Positions 6,246 through 8,478 of a DNA stretch of 8,478 nt are shown here, piece after piece. Under the pieces are notes generated by a model. The model was not told the DNA's origin. It saw only the letters and a program-made list of their open reading frames with translations, and searched no databases. The position numbers and the translations under genes were made by a program. This DNA is from Deltaproteobacteria bacterium (GTDB taxonomy: Bacteria; Bdellovibrionota_C; UBA2361; SZUA-149; JADYYL01). The stretch lies in the NCBI GenBank assembly GCA_020853655.1, contig JADYYL010000468.1:1-8478 (forward strand), in the 5' to 3' direction. Each line of letters opens with the position of its first letter. The stretch's first letter is position 1.

Positions 6246-7523
6246 TTATCGTTTCGTACCTGGGACGACCTGCCCGGCGTAGATCTGAACTATTTGCGCA
6301 CACACAAGCACCGACTTCTCCATCTCATCGACGCTGACCCACTCATAAGGTCCGTGTGCGTTCTGTCCACCGGTGAAGAGATTCGGCGTCGGTAGTCCGC
6401 GAGCAGTGAGATGCGAGCCGTCGGTCCCACCTCGAATCGGGCTCTCGATCGGAGACACTCCGATACGAGCCATGGCTTCGCGGGCCACCTCGACCGGCCG
6501 GAAGTCCTTCGCAAGGTAATCGCGCATGTTACGGTATTGCTCCTCCACAACGCACTCGATCTCCGCACGCGGCTCCTGCTCTTTGAGGGCATCGCACGCC
6601 TGCCGAAGCACGGTCCCGTAACTCGCGAGGCCGATGTCGTCGAAATCACGGAGAATGAAATCGATGACGACTTTCCCCGCGCTCCCATCGATACGAACGG
6701 GATGAACATACCCACAACGTCCCTGCGACTGTTCGGGTGCGGGACATTTCGTTCGAATAATGTGAAGCAGCTGTTCAGCGAGACCGATGGCATTGACCAG
6801 CTTGCCAAATGCCCAGCCCGGATGAATGGACACCCCGGTGATTGTGACTCGCGCCTTGTCGGCCGAGAACGTCTCATAATTCAAGCTCCCGAGAGCGTCG
6901 CCATCAACTGTATACGCGACGTCGGCAGCCAAACGACTGGTCTCGAGTCCATCGAAGCCACGCCCAATCTCCTCATCGGGATTGAAACATACTCGCAATT
7001 CACCGTGAGGTAACTCAGGGTGTGCAAGCACGTACTCGACAAAGGTCATGACAATCGCAACTCCGGCTTTGTCGTCCGCGCCGAGCAACGTGTCTCCGCT
7101 CGTCGTCACAATGGTCTGCCCGATCGCGTGTTGAAGCGCTGGAAACTCATCAACGGCCAAGACGCGATTGGCCGCATGGGGGTAACGGAAAGCGGCGCCG
7201 TCGTAGCGCTCATGAACGATGGGCTTTACCCCTTTCCCCGTGAAATCAAGGGCGGTATCGACGTGAGCAAGAAATGCTATTCGTGGCACTGGATGCGGCA
7301 CATTCGAAGGTATCGTCGCAATGACGTAGCCGTGCTCCGTGAGCGTCACATCGACGCCCAGCTCGGTGAGCTCTTCTTGAAGCATTCGGAGCAAGGTCCA
7401 TTGATCTGAAGAACTCGGTGTCGTGGTGGTCGTCGGGTCGGGTTCCGTGGGGATCTGAACGTAACGCAGAAACCGATCAAGCATCTCTTCTCGAAGGGCG
7501 GGAGGTAACTGAATAGCCGACAT
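6246..7523 (-). CDS. pepT: Peptidase T (tripeptide aminopeptidase, M20B)
   Basis: The product is 425 residues, about the usual length of peptidase T (~410), a cytoplasmic two-zinc enzyme that removes the N-terminal residue from tripeptides. Family motifs are intact. LAHVDTA has His87 and the catalytic Asp89. LLGADDKAG has the bridging Asp151. NPDEEIGRG has general base Glu184 and zinc ligand Glu185. YTVDGD has Asp207, and GGQNAHGPYEW has His390. PIRGGTDGSHL (362-371) is the substrate-side loop of the family. Near the N-terminus, PTTTTTPSSSDQWTLL is a Thr/Ser-rich version of the usual 'PST.GQ' loop. The gene starts 30 bases after the Hsp70 stop on the same strand, so the two may share a transcript. 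The following gap to the TIR gene (6083-6245, 163 bases) shows no clear promoter or terminator. Confidence 0.95.
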   Translation of the reverse strand: MSAIQLPPALREEMLDRFLRYVQIPTEPDPTTTTTPSSSDQWTLLRMLQEELTELGVDVTLTEHGYVIATIPSNVPHPVPRIAFLAHVDTALDFTGKGVKPIVHERYDGAAFRYPHAANRVLAVDEFPALQHAIGQTIVTTSGDTLLGADDKAGVAIVMTFVEYVLAHPELPHGELRVCFNPDEEIGRGFDGLETSRLAADVAYTVDGDALGSLNYETFSADKARVTITGVSIHPGWAFGKLVNAIGLAEQLLHIIRTKCPAPEQSQGRCGYVHPVRIDGSAGKVVIDFILRDFDDIGLASYGTVLRQACDALKEQEPRAEIECVVEEQYRNMRDYLAKDFRPVEVAREAMARIGVSPIESPIRGGTDGSHLTARGLPTPNLFTGGQNAHGPYEWVSVDEMEKSVLVCAQIVQIYAGQVVPGTKR

Positions 7524-7538
7524 ACGAATACCCGAGTG

Positions 7539-7552
7539 CTCGACGTGTCGAG
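7539..7552. repeat. Short palindrome between the Hsp70 and pepT genes
   Basis: ctcgac-gt-gtcgag is a 6-bp inverted repeat with a 2-base centre, one base after the Hsp70 stop codon. Its loop is too short for a good hairpin, so it would act as a protein-binding site if it acts at all. It may be chance. Confidence 0.3.
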
Positions 7553-7553
7553 A

Positions 7554-8478
7554 TTACTTTCGACCCTTCCGAATTGACGTCGCCATCTTCTTCTTGTCCG
7601 CGGAGGACAGCGACGTCACTCCTTCGATCACGAGCCGCTCCTCGCGCTTAGAATCATGGTCGAGAGCGACGACGGTGAGGATGCCATTCTCGTCGATATC
7701 GAATACGACTTCGATCTGGGCGTCCCCCCTCACCAACTTCCGAATTCCTTCGAGTGTGAAGCGTCCTAGTTCCTGGTTCTTCTGCGCGACGCGCTCCTCG
7801 CCCTGAAGGATCACGACATCCGCCGCACGTTGAAAGTGGTCGCCCGTCGAGAAGAACTGTGATTGTCGCGCAGGGATGGTCGTGTTTTTCTCCACGATGA
7901 CCGTCATGACCCCGCCTTTGGTCTCGATTCCAAGGGGAAAGGGAGTCACGTCGAGCAAAACGAGATCCTCAATCGTGCCGTTCAGAATGGCCCCCTGGAC
8001 CGCGGCTCCGAGCGCGACCACTTCGTCGGCGCTCACACTTCGGTTCGGCTCCTTCTTCGTAAAGGTCTCTTGTACGAGCGCTCGCACACGCGGAATTCGA
8101 GTCGATCCGCCAACAAGGAGCACCTCATTCGCTTCTGCGGGTGGAAGTGCTGCCATCTCCAATGCCTTCTGAAGCGGTGAGATACACCGTTGAAACATCG
8201 GCTCGAGCACCTCTTCGAGCTGGTGCCGTCCCAGCGTCATCTCGAAGTGTCGCGAGTCTCCGTCGATGACGGAGAGAAACGGGAGAGAGATCTCGACCTC
8301 GTTCCGCTCCGAGAGATCGCGCTTCGCCCGCTCGATCGCTTCGTTCAAACGCTGCAGCGCTTGCGGGCTGGTGCGAATCGCCGCTCGGAGCGCCTCGTCC
8401 GTGTTCTCAAGAACCCACTCAAGCAGCGTTTTGTCAAAATCGTCTCCGCCGAGGTGTGTGTCGCCGGACGTTGACCGC
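7554..8478 (-). CDS. dnaK: Hsp70/DnaK-type chaperone lacking the helical lid (5' end outside window)
   Basis: The frame runs off the right edge; 307 residues are visible. They begin in the ATPase domain at RSTSGDTHLGGDDFD, where the Thr matches the autophosphorylated Thr of DnaK. EVLLVGGSTRIPRV (visible residues ~118-131) is the adenosine-binding loop. DLVLLDVTPFPLGIET (~171-186) is the interdomain linker that opens the substrate-binding domain, followed by EKNTTIPARQSQFFST and VVFDIDENGILTV. The protein ends about 128 residues after the linker, at SLSSADKKKMATSIRKGRK, where the beta substrate-binding domain ends. The ~100-130 residue lid is absent, and the next gene begins 30 bases later, so no lid remnant remains. 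The conserved IPPAPRG segment reads GIRKLVRGD here. Full length would be near 500 residues instead of ~610-640. It may be a second, specialised Hsp70 and not the housekeeping DnaK. Confidence 0.85.
   Translation of the reverse strand, partial: RSTSGDTHLGGDDFDKTLLEWVLENTDEALRAAIRTSPQALQRLNEAIERAKRDLSERNEVEISLPFLSVIDGDSRHFEMTLGRHQLEEVLEPMFQRCISPLQKALEMAALPPAEANEVLLVGGSTRIPRVRALVQETFTKKEPNRSVSADEVVALGAAVQGAILNGTIEDLVLLDVTPFPLGIETKGGVMTVIVEKNTTIPARQSQFFSTGDHFQRAADVVILQGEERVAQKNQELGRFTLEGIRKLVRGDAQIEVVFDIDENGILTVVALDHDSKREERLVIEGVTSLSSADKKKMATSIRKGRK

Noticed and set aside
6411..7013. 200-codon open frame on the plus strand
   Set aside because: It is antisense to pepT, whose motifs are all intact on the other strand; no family features.
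7424..7438. Repeated ACN codons (five Thr) in pepT as a possible expansion or frameshift site
   Set aside because: The frame is intact and the stretch falls in the loop where peptidase T normally has a Pro/Ser/Thr-rich sequence, so it is ordinary variation.
7554..8348. Start of the Hsp70 gene at a TTG at 8348
   Set aside because: The same frame continues upstream without a stop to the window edge and encodes more of the ATPase domain (GDTHLGGDDFD), so the codon is an internal Leu and the gene is cut by the window.

Overview
The window suggests a moderately GC-rich Gram-negative (diderm) bacterium. The support is a Sec/Lol-type lipoprotein, an outer-membrane beta-barrel ending in a YRF-type strand, and the tail of a Fis-helix response regulator of the kind common in proteobacteria and related phyla. 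No rRNA or other phylogenetic marker is present, so I do not name a taxon. There are no tRNA or rRNA genes, no CRISPR array and no recognisable transposase.

Left part, plus strand (1-1763). The window opens with the last 31 codons of a RegA/PrrA/ActR-like regulator. A hairpin and a possible promoter follow. Then comes a two-gene unit joined by an ATGA overlap: a lipoprotein whose C-terminus carries two copies of a His-x-His-rich repeat, and a signal-peptide beta-barrel whose mature end begins CDPC. This pair looks like an envelope module, possibly for metal handling, which is an inference from composition.

Middle (1762-1911). The space between the convergent barrel and glycosidase genes holds two separate perfect inverted repeats. 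One has 11-bp arms and touches the barrel's stop codon. The other has 19-bp arms with a second hairpin nested inside and a 5-bp outer extension. They may be a bidirectional terminator or short non-autonomous repeat elements.

Right part, minus strand (1935-8478). Read in the direction of transcription, the genes are: an Hsp70/DnaK-type chaperone (5' end outside the window) that stops right after the beta substrate-binding domain and so lacks the helical lid; peptidase T; a TIR-domain protein with one membrane helix and an extracytoplasmic C-terminal domain; a SLOG-like Rossmann domain fused to four membrane helices in a SLATT-like arrangement; and a secreted clan GH-A glycosidase. The TIR and SLOG/membrane genes overlap by about 35 bases, which marks them as one translation unit.

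The TIR plus SLOG/membrane pair is the most interesting content. TIR domains can make NAD-derived signals, SLOG domains can sense such nucleotides, and membrane effectors are common in defence systems. The pair therefore resembles the logic of Thoeris-type immunity with a different, membrane-embedded receptor and effector. That reading is a hypothesis from domain content and gene overlap. The flanking chaperone, peptidase and glycosidase look like ordinary neighbours.
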